A DNA stretch of 64,000 bases from Coprococcus sp. OM04-5BH (GCF_003482105.1 NZ_QULM01000001.1:1054001-1118000), one strand, 5' to 3'. Counted from the first letter of the stretch, positions 24,245 through 32,832 are shown. The notes: generated by a model not told the origin, from the letters alone. Made by a program: numbers and translations.

Positions 24245-24613
24245 TCATGGTTGGTTTTGCCGCTTCCTGCGTTTGCGTTCCCGCTCGGATTTCCGTCTTG
24301 CATAGATTCGGCAGGCATCAGAACAATATGCCTGGCTGGTCGTAGGAAGATATGCTTTTCCGCACACAGGGCATATTTTCTGTCTCATGGAGGTGTCCTC
24401 GCCGGTAATGGTTGATTCCAGTGCTGCATCCACCGGCAGCACCGCTTTTTCAAAGTACCTGCAATAAGCGCCGGTCCACCATTTATTCAGCATATAGCAA
24501 GAGCTGTCCAAAGGAAGGCAGATCTTATCCTGAGAGTCATAGTTGGCGCACAGCTCTGTAACCAGCTTTCGGATCGCAGCCCGTTCCGAGCGGTTCAATT
24601 CTCTCTCTGCCAT
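24245..24613 (-). CDS. Cysteine-rich VLP domain protein
   Basis: 122 residues. The N-terminal 60 (LNRSERAAIRKLVTELCANYD, CLPLDSSCYMLNKWWTGAYCRYF, AVLPVD) fit the Cys_rich_VLP family. The C terminus has a zinc-ribbon-like ICPVCGKAYLP...YCSDACR and a basic tail. It looks like a DNA- or RNA-binding ICE protein; precise role unknown. The six-residue gap to the next gene upstream (24619) indicates one operon. Confidence 0.85.
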   Translation of the reverse strand: MAERELNRSERAAIRKLVTELCANYDSQDKICLPLDSSCYMLNKWWTGAYCRYFEKAVLPVDAALESTITGEDTSMRQKICPVCGKAYLPTTSQAYCSDACRIYARRKSERERKRRKRQNQP

Positions 24614-24618
24614 AACGC

Positions 24619-25002
24619 CTACCTTTCCGGGGCACTGCTTTGCCGGCCGCTGGAAATTCCAGTTGTATCAGTAACATTCCTGGGCTGTGAAAGGGCATCG
24701 GCGATAGAGTTCCGCTTTTTCTGTTTTGGTTCATGGTAAATAAAAAGTTCATTTTTTCCAGGCACATACAACAAACCATTTTCTTCGCAGCGGAAAACAT
24801 CACATTCTTTGTCGGTTGCGACGGTATAAAAGCCTTTGTAATCATAAGGTGCTTTTTGCCGATCCTGATAGGTACACAGCCCTAAGTTGGGGTCACTTGC
24901 CAGCCGTTTCGATATGGCGAAAAAGTCGCCTTCTTTTTTGTGAAATTTTCGTATGGGCGTGAAGTGATAACCGCCATATTCAAAGGTTTTCCAATCGCTC
25001 AT
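24619..25002 (-). CDS. Conserved small ICE protein, unrecognised
   Basis: 127 residues starting WKTFEYGGYHFTPIRKF, with YDYKGFYTVATDKECDVFRCEENGLLYVPGKNELFIY. This YodL/polyvalent-type fold is only a guess. It overlaps the topB stop (ATGA at 24999-25002), hence translationally coupled to it. Confidence 0.75.
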   Translation of the reverse strand: MSDWKTFEYGGYHFTPIRKFHKKEGDFFAISKRLASDPNLGLCTYQDRQKAPYDYKGFYTVATDKECDVFRCEENGLLYVPGKNELFIYHEPKQKKRNSIADALSQPRNVTDTTGISSGRQSSAPER

Positions 25003-27107
25003 TTACGCCTGCCTTTCTTTACGGGAAATTCCAGCTTGAAATTCACATATTTACCGCCGGTATCATCCAGGATCACTTCCGCATCATAGGTCTTTCCTGT
25101 TTTTTCACTGTAAAGCCCGGACATAGAAATACGGCCCTCTTTCAAAAGAGCCGCTGCCACAGACTTTGTGATGGACTTTTTCTTGCTGGAAAAGAAACGG
25201 TTATCTTTCCAAAGAGCAAAAGAACATTCCCTGTTGTCGCAGAAAAAACCTTTCTTTCCTTCATATACCGGGGCACCACAGCGAGGACATACCCCCACGG
25301 CTTCATGTGCAGTTTCTCTGGAAGAAGGGAACAGATCCGCAAAACGTTCCTCCGGGGCAGTATGTTCTTTTACCAGCGTCCGGCTCATATCTGCAATCTG
25401 ATCCATAAAAGACGTTGCCGACAGTTCGCCATGTTCCACTTGCTTCAGCATGGATTCCCATTCTGCAGTTAAGATGGGAGATTTGATATTGTCCGGCAGG
25501 ACTGCAATCAGGTTTCTTCCTTTTTCCGTAGGAATGAGCTGCTTTTTCTTTCTCTGTACAAATCCGGCAGAAACCAGCTTTTCCAGTGTTGCCGCACGGG
25601 TAGCCGGAGTACCCAATCCTTTACGCTCGGCATCTTCTGGCATATCTTCCGCACCGGCAGTCTCCATAGCGGACAGCAGGGTGTCCTCCGTATAGTGTTT
25701 TGGCGGTGAAGTTTTCCCTTCACAGAGACTTGCTGACACAGTTTCAAAAGTCTGCCCTTCCTTCAGCACAGGGAGAGCGGCATCTTCATTTTCTCTGCGT
25801 TCCGTTTCACTCTGCCTGATACTCATACGGTGAATCCGTTCCACCTCTTTCCAGCCGGACTGTAAGATGGTCTTTCCTTTTGCCGTAAAAGTATATCCCT
25901 GGCAGTCCAATATAGCGGTGACCGCTTCAAACCGGTTTGCCTGCGTTGTGGCACAAAGCAGTCTGACGGCAAGCAGGGTAAGCACATCCCGCTCCCCGGA
26001 AGGAAGCTCTGACAGGTCTGTACATGCAATCTCCACAGTTGGGATGATGGCATGGTGGTCGGTCACTTTGCTGTCGTCTGTTACCCGGTCAATGTCCGGC
26101 TCTCCGGCGCAGCCTTTTCCAAAGGGCATATTGTCACGCAGCCATAGGATCAGGGAAGCAGCGGTTGCCTGCATGTCCTTCGTCAAATACTGGCTGTCCG
26201 TTCTCGGATAGGTTGCCAGCTTCTTTTCATAGAGAGATTGCACATAATCAAGGGTCTGTTGAGCCGTATAGCCATAAATACGGTTACATTCCCTTTGCAG
26301 AGTTGTAAGGTCATAAAGGCGGGGCGGCTGTATAGTTTTTACCTGCTTTTCCACAGAACGCACAAAAGCGGAGTTGTGGTCACAGTCCATACGGATTTTT
26401 TCAGCCTCGGATCGTTCCGTCATTTTTTCGCCGGAAGCAGTAAAACCTCCGCAGGTGATCTCCGGCACATAAAAAGGCTTGCTGATGAAGGATTCAATAT
26501 CCGACTCACGCTGTACCAAAAGTGCCAGCGTCGGTGACATAACACGGCCGACATTTAGTGTGACACCATACAGGACAGAAAAAAGCCGGGTGGCATTGAT
26601 CCCGATCAGCCAGTCGGCTCCTGCCCGGCATACTGCCGCATCATAGAGTTTATCGTAATCACTGCCGGGACGGAGATGGTCAAAGCCCTCACGGATCGCC
26701 GCATCCTCCATACTGGAAATCCAAAGGCGTTCCATAGGCTTATTACATCCGGCATATTCATAGACCAGACGGAAGATCAGTTCTCCTTCACGCCCGGCAT
26801 CCGTAGCGCATACCACGGAATCCACCCGTTTGTCCTTCATCAGCCGGCACAAAAGGGCAAGCTGCGTTTTCTTATCCTTTGGAACTTCATATTTCCAGTT
26901 TTCCGGTAGGATTGGAAGGTACTCATACCGCCATTTGGCATACTGTTCTTTGTAAGCCTCCGGCTGTGCCAGTTCCAAAAGATGTCCCACGCACCAGCTC
27001 ACCAGATAGCCGGAACCTTCGAGATAACCGTCTTTTCTTTCCGTTGCGCCTAATACTGCTGCCAGTGACATAGCAACAGAGGGCTTTTCTGCAATCACAA
27101 GTTTCAT
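24999..27107 (-). CDS. topB: DNA topoisomerase III (type IA)
   Basis: 702 residues. It relaxes or decatenates DNA by single-strand passage, useful during conjugative replication. TOPRIM motifs are EKPS (8-11) and ATDAGREGELIF (about 103-114); the active-site Tyr is in TYPRTDSQYL (about 300). The C terminus has a zinc finger (CPRCGAPVYEGKKGFFCDNREC, about 620-640) and a C-terminal repeat domain. ggaggttacaaaaat precedes the ATG. Length and motifs are those of the plasmid/ICE TopB family; the gene appears intact. Confidence 0.95.
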   Translation of the reverse strand: MKLVIAEKPSVAMSLAAVLGATERKDGYLEGSGYLVSWCVGHLLELAQPEAYKEQYAKWRYEYLPILPENWKYEVPKDKKTQLALLCRLMKDKRVDSVVCATDAGREGELIFRLVYEYAGCNKPMERLWISSMEDAAIREGFDHLRPGSDYDKLYDAAVCRAGADWLIGINATRLFSVLYGVTLNVGRVMSPTLALLVQRESDIESFISKPFYVPEITCGGFTASGEKMTERSEAEKIRMDCDHNSAFVRSVEKQVKTIQPPRLYDLTTLQRECNRIYGYTAQQTLDYVQSLYEKKLATYPRTDSQYLTKDMQATAASLILWLRDNMPFGKGCAGEPDIDRVTDDSKVTDHHAIIPTVEIACTDLSELPSGERDVLTLLAVRLLCATTQANRFEAVTAILDCQGYTFTAKGKTILQSGWKEVERIHRMSIRQSETERRENEDAALPVLKEGQTFETVSASLCEGKTSPPKHYTEDTLLSAMETAGAEDMPEDAERKGLGTPATRAATLEKLVSAGFVQRKKKQLIPTEKGRNLIAVLPDNIKSPILTAEWESMLKQVEHGELSATSFMDQIADMSRTLVKEHTAPEERFADLFPSSRETAHEAVGVCPRCGAPVYEGKKGFFCDNRECSFALWKDNRFFSSKKKSITKSVAAALLKEGRISMSGLYSEKTGKTYDAEVILDDTGGKYVNFKLEFPVKKGRRK

Positions 27108-27127
27108 ATTTTTGTAACCTCCATTTC

Positions 27128-28147
27128 TTACAGACTTACTTCACTGCGGTGGGGCTGCTTTGGTGCTGTGTGATCTGCCTGCTGAATCTGTGCTTTTTTA
27201 TCCGAGAGCTGTCCTAAAACGCTTTTTTCCTGTCCACGCTGCAGCAGCTTTGCCTCACGGTCATAATGCTGGACCTTATCCGAAAGGCGGTCCTCCGGGG
27301 CTACCTGGGTAGCATTGACCTCTCGTACCATAGCTTCCAATTCGGAAAGCTGCATGGAACCATTATCTGGCAAAATCAGCAGCTCGTGGATTGATGACGG
27401 AAGGACATAAAAATTGGTACCGAGTAATTCAGCGACTTTTTCCAGAACGCCGTCCTGCACCGATACAGATGCACCGTTTAATTTTTCCTGATTTGTCAAG
27501 ATATAAATGGGTATCATTCCTATATCCAATGGTCCTTCACGGTTAAAGAGGTTTTCAGGTTTTACAGAGAAGATACTTTCTGCCATGACTTCTTCCATGT
27601 CATAAAGGCAGACAGGACTCCTTGCGTTTGCTGCCTGCACCGCATCTTTATGAAGCTGTTCTTTTGTGATACCCCACATCTGAATCATGCTTTCAGTAAT
27701 GGCAACAGAAGCAGTCCCTTCCTCATTTGCTGCAACCTGAATCCTGTAATAAGCTGCCAGATCCCCGCAGGAAGTATAAGGTTTTCCTTTCAGATATTCC
27801 TGATTTGTTTCAGGATCGCACATCTGTACCGCCAGCATAGGACGGATGGCCTCATAGTTTTCCAGAACAGAGATGTCCAGCGGAACCCGGTTGTGATTTT
27901 CCACCTGAATCTGTGCGATCTGTTTCATCGCAGCATCTAAGGGCAGCCCTTGTTCCACCTGCTCGGCGAGCGCTTCCAGATAGATTGTTGGTGCAGACCG
28001 TTCTCCGGGAGAAAGGATCGTCAATCCGGTCAGCAGCCGGTCGTTGCTTTTTGTTACTTCATTGATGGAAACTACTGCGTTCTGGTATTCCATAGGCAGG
28101 TATTCCTTGATATGGCTTTTTACATATTCTACAAAATTCTGATTCAA
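27128..28147 (-). CDS. DUF5688 family protein
   Basis: 339 residues from a TTG at 28147, chosen because aaaggaggacaacga precedes it and because the upstream gene's stop overlaps as TTGA. A longer frame to 28297 lies inside that gene. The pattern (NFVEYVKSHIKEYLP, SINEVTKSNDRLLTGLTI, PTIYLEAL, then PIYILTNQEKLNGAS and YVLPSSIHELLILP) fits DUF5688, a family common in Clostridia genomes and ICEs with unknown function. The C-terminal 60 residues are a charged tail. Confidence 0.85.
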   Translation of the reverse strand: MNQNFVEYVKSHIKEYLPMEYQNAVVSINEVTKSNDRLLTGLTILSPGERSAPTIYLEALAEQVEQGLPLDAAMKQIAQIQVENHNRVPLDISVLENYEAIRPMLAVQMCDPETNQEYLKGKPYTSCGDLAAYYRIQVAANEEGTASVAITESMIQMWGITKEQLHKDAVQAANARSPVCLYDMEEVMAESIFSVKPENLFNREGPLDIGMIPIYILTNQEKLNGASVSVQDGVLEKVAELLGTNFYVLPSSIHELLILPDNGSMQLSELEAMVREVNATQVAPEDRLSDKVQHYDREAKLLQRGQEKSVLGQLSDKKAQIQQADHTAPKQPHRSEVSL

Positions 28148-28299
28148 TCGTTGTCCTCCTTTTTGTCCGTCAGATTTGCGTTGTGTTTGGGTTCGGAATG
28201 TTCCGTGTTCTCTTTTCCAACCTGCATAAGACACATCAGCATAACGCCGGAAACTATCCCTCCGGCAAAGGTAAGGAAATGTAAGATCAGGTTCCACAT
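28144..28299 (-). CDS. DUF3789-like single-pass membrane protein
   Basis: 51 residues from the ATG at 28299 (aggaggaatgctt upstream): one TM helix (NLILHFLTFAGGIVSGVMLMCLMQV) then a short hydrophilic cytosolic tail. This is the DUF3789 layout found in CTn elements. It overlaps the next gene by TTGA and is probably translated together with it. Confidence 0.7.
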   Translation of the reverse strand: MWNLILHFLTFAGGIVSGVMLMCLMQVGKENTEHSEPKHNANLTDKKEDND

Positions 28300-28364
28300 A
28301 AGCATTCCTCCTAAAAATGGGTAAAGAAAAACGCCCACTTCAAAGTGAGCGCATCAACAGGTAT

Positions 28365-28874
28365 CTATTTTGTTTTTGGTTTCAAGTGATCCGGCAGGAC
28401 GATTTCTCCAACTGGGATTTCCCGCAGTTCCTTCTTCATCCGATGGGTAAAGCGGATCGTCTTTGCTGTACCTCCGGTTTCCCGTCCGTCATATACAGCG
28501 ATCACTCGGTCGGAGTGTTCCACCATATAACGATTTCTGTGGGAGTAGACGCTTGGGAGATATTTTTCCTGTATCACAACAACATCCGCACAAGCCTCCA
28601 GCAGTTCACGGGTTCTTGTTTTCTTATTTAGGCTGTCCAGACGCTTGCGGTAAGGGATCACTGCGATCAGCTCCAGTGCCGGGGTGGTCTGCTTTCTTTC
28701 CAGCACCAGCTCCACAAAATACTGGTCTACGCCATCTGCAAAACCGCTCATAAAACAGGTGAACCCATCTGTAACAGCAGCATCGATCTCATGTGCCAAG
28801 GCTGTTTTTATTTTGTTGATCTCATTCTGCGGTAAATCCCTGTGTCCGGTAACACAGCAAGTTTTTCCTTTCAT
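28365..28874 (-). CDS. SLOG-family nucleotide-binding protein (YpsA-like)
   Basis: 169 residues of the SLOG/DUF1273 Rossmann fold: CCVTGHRDLP at the N terminus, MSGFADGVDQYFVELVLE and RYMVEHSDRVIAVYDGRETGGTAKTIRF. These proteins bind nucleotides or nucleotide-derived ligands; YpsA-like members are often carried by phages and ICEs. Whether it senses a signal here is unknown. ggagggatgaccg precedes the ATG. The following gene is divergent. Confidence 0.85.
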   Translation of the reverse strand: MKGKTCCVTGHRDLPQNEINKIKTALAHEIDAAVTDGFTCFMSGFADGVDQYFVELVLERKQTTPALELIAVIPYRKRLDSLNKKTRTRELLEACADVVVIQEKYLPSVYSHRNRYMVEHSDRVIAVYDGRETGGTAKTIRFTHRMKKELREIPVGEIVLPDHLKPKTK

Positions 28875-29023
28875 CGGTCATCCCTCCATCTGATAGGTAA
28901 AATTCTTCACTTTTCATATAGTAATAGATTTAATTTAGCAAGTCAACGATAATACCCTTTTTCCTTTTGCGGATAATAAAGGGGCGTGAGGTACAATCTA
29001 TTACAGAATGGGAGGTGAAGGCG

Positions 29024-29338
29024 ATGTATGAAGATTTTGTCCCGGAACGATTAGCGAAGCTGCGGACACAAAAAGGAGTTTCCGCACGCGATATGTCTTT
29101 ATCGTTAGGTCAGGCAAACAACTACATCAATAATATTGAGAATAAAAAGTCACTTCCCGCTATGCAGTCTTTTTTCTACATCTGCGAATATCTGGGTGTG
29201 ACACCGCAGGAATTCTTTGATGAAGGAAATACCTACCCGGAAACCTTAAAGGAATTCATTGCAGAGGCAAGACAGCTTGATCCTCAATCCATGCAATATA
29301 TCCTCGGTATTATGAAAGAACTCAATAGCAGAAAGTAA
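29024..29338 (+). CDS. XRE-type transcriptional regulator
   Basis: 104 residues from the ATG at 29024 (gggaggtgaaggcg upstream). The N-terminal Cro/C1 helix-turn-helix reads LAKLRTQKGVSARDMSLSLGQANNYINNIENKKSLPAMQSFFYICEYLGVTPQEFF, and a short helical tail follows. It is one of two plus-strand genes in the element and divergent from the SLOG gene, so it likely represses that region or acts as the element's immunity-type regulator. Confidence 0.88.
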   Translation: MYEDFVPERLAKLRTQKGVSARDMSLSLGQANNYINNIENKKSLPAMQSFFYICEYLGVTPQEFFDEGNTYPETLKEFIAEARQLDPQSMQYILGIMKELNSRK

Positions 29339-29366
29339 GCGGTCACGGTAATGGCCGCTTTTTTCG
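29338..29366 (+). terminator. Intrinsic terminator after the XRE regulator
   Basis: AGCGGTC and GGCCGCT form a stem around acggtaat, followed by TTTTTTC. It starts at the stop codon of the regulator. Confidence 0.7.
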
Positions 29367-29430
29367 TGACTTTCTTTATTATATTTTATAATGTTCTCGA
29401 AATGTCCGCTCCCTATACCGATAAGTATTC

Positions 29431-29450
29431 AAAAACTGTTCTCCAAACAG
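29431..29450 (-). terminator. Weak intrinsic terminator after dut
   Basis: On the minus strand CTGTTTGGAGAACAG (5-bp stem) is followed by TTTTTG, 8 nt after the dUTPase stop. The rest of 29367-29430 shows no gene. Confidence 0.45.
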
Positions 29451-29457
29451 CCTTTTT

Positions 29458-29871
29458 CTATTCGCCGGTACTGCCAAAGCTGCCGGTTCCTCGTTCTGTT
29501 CCCAGATCGGTTACAAAATCCGCAATGACGATCGGCGTGATCACAAGCTGCCCGATACGGGCTCCCTTAAAAAGAGACTGCGCCTGATTGCTTACATTGC
29601 TGATGATCGCATGGATCTCTCCACGGTAGCCGGAATCCACAGGCGGCAGTTCACAGACCAGACCTTTTACCGCCATGCTGGTACGGGGAAAGATATATCC
29701 CGCATATCCATCCGGTATTTCCAGTCCAAAACCCAAAGGAATTTTGGCGATTTCTCCGGGCTGTAAGGTACAGTCATAGGGCAGATAAACATCCGCTCCG
29801 GCATCATTGCCATGCGGACGGTAAGGACGCTGGTGCTCCGGTACGCCAAAGTCGATCAGTTTTATTTTCAT
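29458..29871 (-). CDS. dut: dUTP diphosphatase
   Basis: 137 residues from the ATG at 29871, which overlaps the thyX stop as ATGA; a longer frame to 29991 lies within thyX. It hydrolyses dUTP to dUMP, supplying ThyX with substrate and keeping uracil out of DNA. All five trimeric dUTPase motifs are present: GNDAGADVYL, PRTSMAVKGL, PPVDSGYRGEI, RIGQLVI and GTGSFGSTG. Normal family length. Confidence 0.95.
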   Translation of the reverse strand: MKIKLIDFGVPEHQRPYRPHGNDAGADVYLPYDCTLQPGEIAKIPLGFGLEIPDGYAGYIFPRTSMAVKGLVCELPPVDSGYRGEIHAIISNVSNQAQSLFKGARIGQLVITPIVIADFVTDLGTERGTGSFGSTGE

Positions 29872-30635
29872 CGGCAGTCTCCTTCCCAAAGAGCAGGATA
29901 ATCTTTTTCCAAAATATCCTCTGGCGTCATATTTGCCTGCAGTTTTCGTCCGCAGGTCATTTTCCCTTCCAGACATCGATCCATCTGACAAAAAGGCCCG
30001 GTCAGTGATGGGGCAAACAAAGCAGGGCTTAGTTCATAAAGTTCTTTCCAGACCTTTAGCAGCACGATCCTTGTTTCATCTGTATTTCTCCGGCATACCC
30101 GCTGGCTGATGATATGTTTCCACTGATAAGGGGTGGCGCTGATGAGCAGTACATTCCGCAATCCCTGGGGCGTGGCATAGCCGGCCGCATCGTGCCCGCT
30201 TCCGGCAGTGCACAGGGCTTCATAACATTTCATGCTTTCATTACAGCTTTTTAAGTACAGTTCCCGTACCACTGCCGGAGCCGTCATAATAGAATACGGG
30301 ACAGCAAAATCCGCCTGTCCCGTATAGTTGCTGTACTGCAGCGATGCACTCATAAATTTTACTTCGTTCTGGTGGCGGGTGATCTGCGCCAGAAAACGCC
30401 TGCTGGCGCCGACAATGGCTACCGTGATCACCGCAAATTTCTGGATGGTAGGATGGGGAAGCGCCCCCATAGCTGCTACTGTCTGAACGCTGAATGATTT
30501 TTCGTAGAGCTCCATCAGGTCGTCCATTGAGGCAATCTTATGTCCCTGCTGGGTAAGCCTTGCCGCAAAGACCATGTTTTTTTCTGCTTCCGCTACCGCC
30601 TGGCAGTTCAAAATTTTTACTTCAATCTGTTTAAT
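29868..30635 (-). CDS. thyX: FAD-dependent thymidylate synthase ThyX
   Basis: About 255 residues converting dUMP to dTMP with methylene-folate and FAD. The motif region reads TRHQNEVKFMSASLQYS, a divergent form of the RHR signature (RHQ here), and the C-terminal part has QRVCRRNTDETR. The best start by position is the ATT at 30635, eight nt after ggaggg and overlapping the upstream stop as ATTAA; it gives IKQIEVKIL at the N terminus. The first conventional start, TTG at 30611, lacks a site. With dut and the MazG-like gene it makes a dTMP module. Confidence 0.85.
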   Translation of the reverse strand: MKQIEVKILNCQAVAEAEKNMVFAARLTQQGHKIASMDDLMELYEKSFSVQTVAAMGALPHPTIQKFAVITVAIVGASRRFLAQITRHQNEVKFMSASLQYSNYTGQADFAVPYSIMTAPAVVRELYLKSCNESMKCYEALCTAGSGHDAAGYATPQGLRNVLLISATPYQWKHIISQRVCRRNTDETRIVLLKVWKELYELSPALFAPSLTGPFCQMDRCLEGKMTCGRKLQANMTPEDILEKDYPALWEGDCR

Positions 30636-30948
30636 TGGTATGTCCCTCCTTTACAATCGCTTTCAGTAAGAACAGATAGTTAAGACTGTCTGTGATCTTT
30701 TCGTCCCATGTGTCCATCGGATAAACCACTTCTTCGGCAAAGCACATATCGTATAGAGAAACAATATGCTTTGCCAGCATACCGGCAAGGGCACGCTGGG
30801 GCGTTGTGTGCTGTAAAGCTGCCGCTGCCTTAAATGCACCCAGCCGGTCCGGGTCATCCCCGGTGTATTCTTTGGTTTTCCGTTTCAAGGTATCAGCACA
30901 GAGCCGCACCTGTTCGTCAAAAACGGCATTGACTTCATTTTGCGTAAT
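30631..30948 (-). CDS. MazG/NMAD1-like all-alpha nucleotide-associated protein
   Basis: 105 residues. KRKTKEYTGDDPDRLGAFKAAAAL and WDEKITDSLNYLFLLKAIV resemble the all-alpha NTP-pyrophosphatase / nucleotide-modification-associated fold (DUF1599-like). This is an inference from pattern and from its position upstream of thyX and dut. The start is most likely ATT at 30948, seven nt after ggaggg; no ATG, GTG or TTG in frame lies close to that site. The frame extends upstream only into a terminator. Confidence 0.6.
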   Translation of the reverse strand: MTQNEVNAVFDEQVRLCADTLKRKTKEYTGDDPDRLGAFKAAAALQHTTPQRALAGMLAKHIVSLYDMCFAEEVVYPMDTWDEKITDSLNYLFLLKAIVKEGHTN

Positions 30949-30975
30949 ATAGCATCCCTCCTTTGAAAACAAGAA

Positions 30976-31007
30976 ACCGGCTATTCTAAAGCATCTTAGA
31001 ATAGCCG
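30976..31007 (-). terminator. Intrinsic terminator between abiE and the dTMP module
   Basis: A 13-bp perfect stem (30976-30988 with 30995-31007) around agcatc, followed on the minus strand by TTTCTTGTTTTC. It ends the AbiE transcript. Confidence 0.75.
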
Positions 31008-31031
31008 GCAAATAAATGGATATGTAATTGT

Positions 31032-32030
31032 TTATAGTGTATTGATCTCTTTTTCCAGTTCCTGGACCGCTGCTATGACTGTCTCAAATGTCGGAACATC
31101 CCCATACAACATATCCTGCATAGAGTTATAGTCCGCTTCCAATGCTGCAAACCGATATTCCGGCGGGAGTAATTTTAATGTGCCCGGCACAGCCTCCGGG
31201 TACTTCGCCCATGATCTGGGATAGAATTTCATTTTGAAATCTACAACTTTCTTCAGGAGGTCAAGCCTGGAAAAAGCAGCTTCTTTAACCGGTGTTGCAG
31301 CCATGCGGTAGAGATCATAATAATGTCTGGAATACCGCTGCGGCATTTCCAAATGTTCCGGTCTGTTCGCTTCATGGTGCAGGATTGTGGCTTTTTCCCA
31401 GAAGGTCCGTTCCGGGGCAACGGTAAGGATTGCAGTTTCTTTTTGCTCAAAAATCTTCGGATAATATTTTGCCGCGTAAGGTTCGATCTGCGCTGTTTTT
31501 GCAGGAGTCCACGCTGCCAGCGCACCAATCTCTAAACGGATCACTTGTAAGGTCGCCGTATTTGTAAAAAGGTGCGGATAGGCGAAAATGACCGTCTGTT
31601 TATCCTTTTCATCTATGTAGACATTTGCTTCACAACCGATTTCCTGGGATAAGCCGGCTTTGACTGCCGGGCAGAATGTTTCGGACAGAAATACCTCCGC
31701 ACGCGCATTGGCTTCTTTGTTAAAAGCATCCTGTTTTGTATTGGAACGTTTCTCCCATGGTTCATCTTTGCCATATCCCAATACACGCCAGTCCAGAATC
31801 AAATCAATATCTTCTGAAAACCGGCTGATCAGGTGAAAGGCTTTTGAAAGGCTGGTACCTCCCTTAAAGGTGATGGACTCTTTCCATGGTGAGCGGTGAA
31901 ATAAATAATCCAGCGTAAAACATACCCAAAAGTCTTTTTCTACGATGGCATCATTCAGTCCCATTTTATCTGCTGTATTTCTGAACAGCTCCCTGCGGTC
32001 GTTATCTGAAAGTCTTGCTATATTTCTCAT
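31032..32030 (-). CDS. abiEii: AbiEii toxin, nucleotidyltransferase
   Basis: 332 residues of the AbiEii/AbiGii family: FKGGTSLSKAF (GGTS nucleotidyltransferase motif, about 56-66) and FSEDIDLIL, then APERTFWEKATILHHEA and YSRHYYDLYRM. Type IV toxin that blocks growth (NTP transfer to RNA in studied members) and can abort phage infection or stabilise the element. The ATG overlaps the antitoxin stop (ATGA). Intact and of normal length. Confidence 0.93.
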   Translation of the reverse strand: MRNIARLSDNDRRELFRNTADKMGLNDAIVEKDFWVCFTLDYLFHRSPWKESITFKGGTSLSKAFHLISRFSEDIDLILDWRVLGYGKDEPWEKRSNTKQDAFNKEANARAEVFLSETFCPAVKAGLSQEIGCEANVYIDEKDKQTVIFAYPHLFTNTATLQVIRLEIGALAAWTPAKTAQIEPYAAKYYPKIFEQKETAILTVAPERTFWEKATILHHEANRPEHLEMPQRYSRHYYDLYRMAATPVKEAAFSRLDLLKKVVDFKMKFYPRSWAKYPEAVPGTLKLLPPEYRFAALEADYNSMQDMLYGDVPTFETVIAAVQELEKEINTL

Positions 32031-32644
32031 TGTACCTTTTCACCTCCACAAATCTGTCGTATCGTATCGTAAACCCAATCCGTAGACTCTGTTGCTTCCT
32101 TCAAACAAGCCTGTTTATCCTTGTCTGTCAGTTTTTCGGAAAGCATCTGTATGACTTCTGGCGTAACATTCGATTTGCCAAGCGTTTTTAATGCCTGTAT
32201 AACCAAACTTGTCATATAGGACAATCCGGTAATCTCCTTATTGGTTCGGTGCTTAAATTCCAGCTTTGTAGAGTTCCACTCGTAGGTCTTATATGGACCA
32301 TCGCTGATATAGGACCATACTGCTGTTACCTGTGTTGAAAGACCTAACAGGTTCAATGCTGTATTCCCACATGGGGCAATCGTCCAGTGATAACTTCGTG
32401 CCAATGCGTTCGCCACCGCTTCCGGGTCTGCCGCCACATATTCATCCAGAAGTTTGCTATATTTTGGTTTTTCATAAACACCTTTCAAAATGCGGCGAAG
32501 CATACCTGCCTGTGTAAGCCGGTTTAAGTTCCGTCTTATGGTTTCCGTATCGGCAATATCCGCAAAATCAGAACTGATGAAAATAGTTCCTTCCGCCGCT
32601 GCTTTTATCTGCTCCTGAATCTGTTTGGAATAGCCATTTGCCAT
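32027..32644 (-). CDS. abiEi: AbiEi antitoxin, transcriptional autorepressor
   Basis: 205 residues from the ATG at 32644 (aaaaggaggtgagcaat upstream; a GTG at 32653 overlaps the ribosome site). The N-terminal winged helix (ETIRRNLNRLTQAGMLRRILKGVYEKP) binds DNA, and the C-terminal domain (YHWTIAPCGNTALNLLGLSTQ) neutralises the toxin in studied AbiEi proteins (DUF6088-like). Two palindromes upstream are its probable operators. Confidence 0.9.
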   Translation of the reverse strand: MANGYSKQIQEQIKAAAEGTIFISSDFADIADTETIRRNLNRLTQAGMLRRILKGVYEKPKYSKLLDEYVAADPEAVANALARSYHWTIAPCGNTALNLLGLSTQVTAVWSYISDGPYKTYEWNSTKLEFKHRTNKEITGLSYMTSLVIQALKTLGKSNVTPEVIQMLSEKLTDKDKQACLKEATESTDWVYDTIRQICGGEKVQ

Positions 32645-32658
32645 ATTGCTCACCTCCT

Positions 32659-32699
32659 TTTGTCCCGAATATTATATATTATTCGGGACAAATTTTCAA
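32659..32699 (-). promoter_or_regulatory. AbiE promoter overlapping a 13-bp palindrome
   Basis: TTTGTCCCGAATA (32659-32671) is the exact reverse complement of 32680-32692. The minus-strand promoter TTGAAA (32699-32694), 17-nt spacer, TATAAT (32676-32671) lies across it, so AbiEi binding would block RNA polymerase. Confidence 0.85.
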
Positions 32700-32798
32700 T
32701 AGGCTTCAAGAGTTTTAGCAATAATATTCCACATAGAACAGAATTTATACATCAGTTTCAAATTTTATATCAGGAGATGGGAACTATCGTATTCTTAT

Positions 32799-32832
32799 TT
32801 TGTCCCGAATATTGTGTATTATTTGGGACATT
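32799..32832 (-). promoter_or_regulatory. Second AbiEi operator palindrome
   Basis: TTTGTCCCGAATA (32799-32811) pairs with TATTTGGGACATT (32820-32832) with two mismatches. It is a second copy of the abiE operator 140 bp upstream, abutting the 3' end of the gene at 32833. The stretch between the copies (32700-32798) has no ORF. Confidence 0.7.
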
